This document shows positions 5,211-6,314 of a stretch of 6,314 nucleotides of DNA, piece after piece (position 1 is the first letter of the stretch; every line of letters begins with the position of its first letter). Source of the stretch: Actinoplanes liguriensis (lineage in GTDB: Bacteria; Actinomycetota; Actinomycetes; Mycobacteriales; Micromonosporaceae). The stretch is taken from NCBI GenBank assembly GCA_000715855.1, contig KL571381.1:1-6314 (forward strand), written 5' to 3'. Position numbers and translations under genes: made by a program. Under the pieces are notes generated by a model. That model had not been told where the DNA came from. It saw only the letters and a list, made by a program, of their open reading frames with translations, and did no database searches.

Positions 5211-5597
5211 CTACCCGGGCCGGGCCGGTGAGTCCTGCGCCTCGATCGCCGCGTTCACGCAGCTCAGCAGGTCGTTCGCGGTGAACGGCTTGTGCAGGAG
5301 CACGGTGGCGCCGGCCCGGGTGACCCGGTCGTCGCCGGGCATCAGGATGCCGCTGATGCAGATGACCGGCAGGTGCTCGGTCGCCGGGTTGCCCCGGATC
5401 GCCGCACACAGCTCGAGGCCGTTCATCTCCGGCATGTCGACGTCGCTGATCACCAGGTCCGGGTCGTGGAACAGCACGGCCCGCCAGCCCTGCTCGCCGT
5501 CGCCGGCGGGGACCACACTGTGACCCGCCCGGCGCAGCAGGAGCAGCGAGATCTCACGGATGTCCGGGTCGTCCTCGGCTAGGACAATGGTCGCCAC
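5211..5597 (-). CDS. Single-domain response regulator (CheY-like receiver only)
   Basis: This 128-residue protein consists of one receiver domain and no output domain. All phosphorylation-site residues are present: Glu8-Asp9-Asp10 form the acidic pocket, Asp52 in ISDVDMPEMNG is the phosphoacceptor, Ser82 in ICISG is the switch Ser/Thr, and Lys103 in HKPF is the conserved lysine. After the last helix only a short tail (QDSPARPG) remains. Such proteins pass phosphate to other proteins or act by protein contact. No histidine kinase or phosphotransfer protein is encoded in the window, so the partner is unknown. The GTG start at 5597 is supported by a strong ribosome-binding site. The gene follows the WYL regulator on the same strand after 60 bases and may be read through from it; I see no good promoter of its own. 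Confidence 0.92.
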   Translation of the reverse strand: MATIVLAEDDPDIREISLLLLRRAGHSVVPAGDGEQGWRAVLFHDPDLVISDVDMPEMNGLELCAAIRGNPATEHLPVICISGILMPGDDRVTRAGATVLLHKPFTANDLLSCVNAAIEAQDSPARPG

Positions 5598-5603
5598 GCT
5601 CTG

Positions 5604-5609
5604 CTCCTT
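5604..5609 (-). promoter_or_regulatory. Shine-Dalgarno AAGGAG of the receiver-domain gene
   Basis: AAGGAG on the minus strand lies 6 bases before GTG 5597 and is the strongest ribosome-binding site in the window. It decides the GTG start and points to efficient, independent translation. Confidence 0.75.
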
Positions 5610-5657
5610 CCCGGGATGTCCGCCGCCTAACGTCCGACCTTCTACACGCTGATAGAT

Positions 5658-6314
5658 TCACGCCGGCCCGGCGGCGGCCCGGAGACGGGCGGCCAGGATC
5701 GCGAGCTCGGCGCGCAGCTCGTCCGGGGTCTCGACGGTGAAGTCGTGGCCCAGGCCGGCGAGCATCCGGGCCATGCCGTCCAGGCGTTCGGCGCGGGCGG
5801 TCAGGCGGACGTCGCGGCCGGCCCGGGTGAGCGTGGCCGCGGTGGGCGGGATCTGACGGCGTACCTCGTCGAGCTCAGCATGCAGAAGGACCGACACCTC
5901 GTGCCGCCAGCCGCCCGTGGCCAGCCCGGCCGCCACCTGCGCCGCCGGATCGAAGCCGGCCGGGACCTCGAACGTGCCGTCCAGGATCACCGGGTCGGTG
6001 ACACGGTCGAGCCGGAACGTGCGGACCGACGCGCGGGCGTGATCACGACCGGTCACGAACCATCTGCCGGCGTGGAAGACCAGCCCGTACGGATCCAGGC
6101 CGCGCCCGGCGGGCTCCGTCCCCGGCTTGGCGTAGGTGAACGTGACCGGGCGCCGCTCACGGGCCGCCGCCGCGAGCGTGAGCAGGGTGCCGGTGGCTGG
6201 GTTCGCCCCGGTCACCGGGCGGGTCGCGGCGAACTCCAGCGTCGAGAGCAGCGCGTCGGTCCGGGCGCGCAGGCCCGCCGGGAGGACGCGCTGGATCTTC
6301 GCGAGGGCGGTCTC
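5658..6314 (-). CDS. WYL-domain transcriptional regulator, N-terminal part outside window
   Basis: The frame is open from the right edge (6314) to TGA 5660-5658, giving 218 visible residues. The GTG at 6215 is internal: the upstream in-frame residues (ETALAKIQRVLP, then GLRAR) read like the linker that follows the DNA-binding domain in this family. The WYL domain spans about 43-110: VTFTYAKPG (57-65), LDPYGLVFHAGRWFVTG (73-89), where WFV (85-87) takes the place of Trp-Tyr-Leu, and VRTFRLDRV (97-105), with the arginines that bind ligand in the Sm-like fold. A C-terminal WCX-type extension follows (about 138-210, with RLDGMARMLAGLG). Full-length relatives are about 310-330 residues and carry an N-terminal DeoR/HTH_11-type winged helix, which would lie beyond the window. 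They are ligand-responsive repressors or activators; the ligand (often nucleic acid or nucleotide-like) and targets here are unknown. Confidence 0.88.
   Translation of the reverse strand, partial: ETALAKIQRVLPAGLRARTDALLSTLEFAATRPVTGANPATGTLLTLAAAARERRPVTFTYAKPGTEPAGRGLDPYGLVFHAGRWFVTGRDHARASVRTFRLDRVTDPVILDGTFEVPAGFDPAAQVAAGLATGGWRHEVSVLLHAELDEVRRQIPPTAATLTRAGRDVRLTARAERLDGMARMLAGLGHDFTVETPDELRAELAILAARLRAAAGPA

Noticed and set aside
6213..6215. GTG at 6215 as the start of a short WYL protein
   Set aside because: The frame stays open to the window edge and the upstream residues fit the family's linker, so the gene is cut by the window rather than truncated.

Overview
The window looks like chromosomal DNA from a high-GC actinobacterium. 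GC is very high throughout, third codon positions are almost all G or C, several starts are GTG, and the protein families are typical of actinomycetes. A member of the Micromonosporaceae such as Actinoplanes is a reasonable guess, but that is inference. Nine protein genes fill nearly all of the sequence. I see no RNA genes, insertion sequences, CRISPR arrays or phage genes, and no intergenic gap exceeds about 100 bases.

Layout. Plus strand, 1-1550: the 3' end of a secreted M15 (VanY-type) D,D-carboxypeptidase-like gene; then a two-gene unit of a four-helix membrane protein and, overlapping it by 4 bases, a single-pass membrane protein whose C-terminal domain resembles the beta domain of the von Hippel-Lindau protein (VHL). 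Minus strand, 4592-1547: an alpha/beta-hydrolase fused to a LuxR-type helix-turn-helix, a methanethiol S-methyltransferase (MddA)-like membrane enzyme, and an unrecognised 425-residue soluble protein. The last two genes are separated by one base. The plus and minus units converge on a shared CTAG that supplies both stop codons. Plus strand, 4688-5161: an AhpD-like carboxymuconolactone decarboxylase family protein, divergent from the hydrolase-LuxR gene. Minus strand, 6314-5211: the C-terminal two thirds of a WYL-domain regulator, then a stand-alone response-regulator receiver protein. A 9-bp hairpin lies between the convergent ends of the AhpD-like and receiver genes.

How the parts may work together. 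The hydrolase-LuxR protein is the obvious candidate regulator of its own minus-strand unit and of the divergent AhpD-like gene. That would place a thiol methyltransferase and a CxxC redox protein under one ligand-sensing factor; this is inferred from gene order only. The strongest unusual signal is the VHL-like domain. It aligns without gaps to the hydroxyproline-binding stretch of human pVHL as I recall that sequence, and keeps three of four pocket residues, the fourth being a Ser-to-Thr change. A 12-bp inverted repeat covers the start codon of its operon, and several genes show a -10-like hexamer exactly 6 bases before ATG, suggesting leaderless transcripts.
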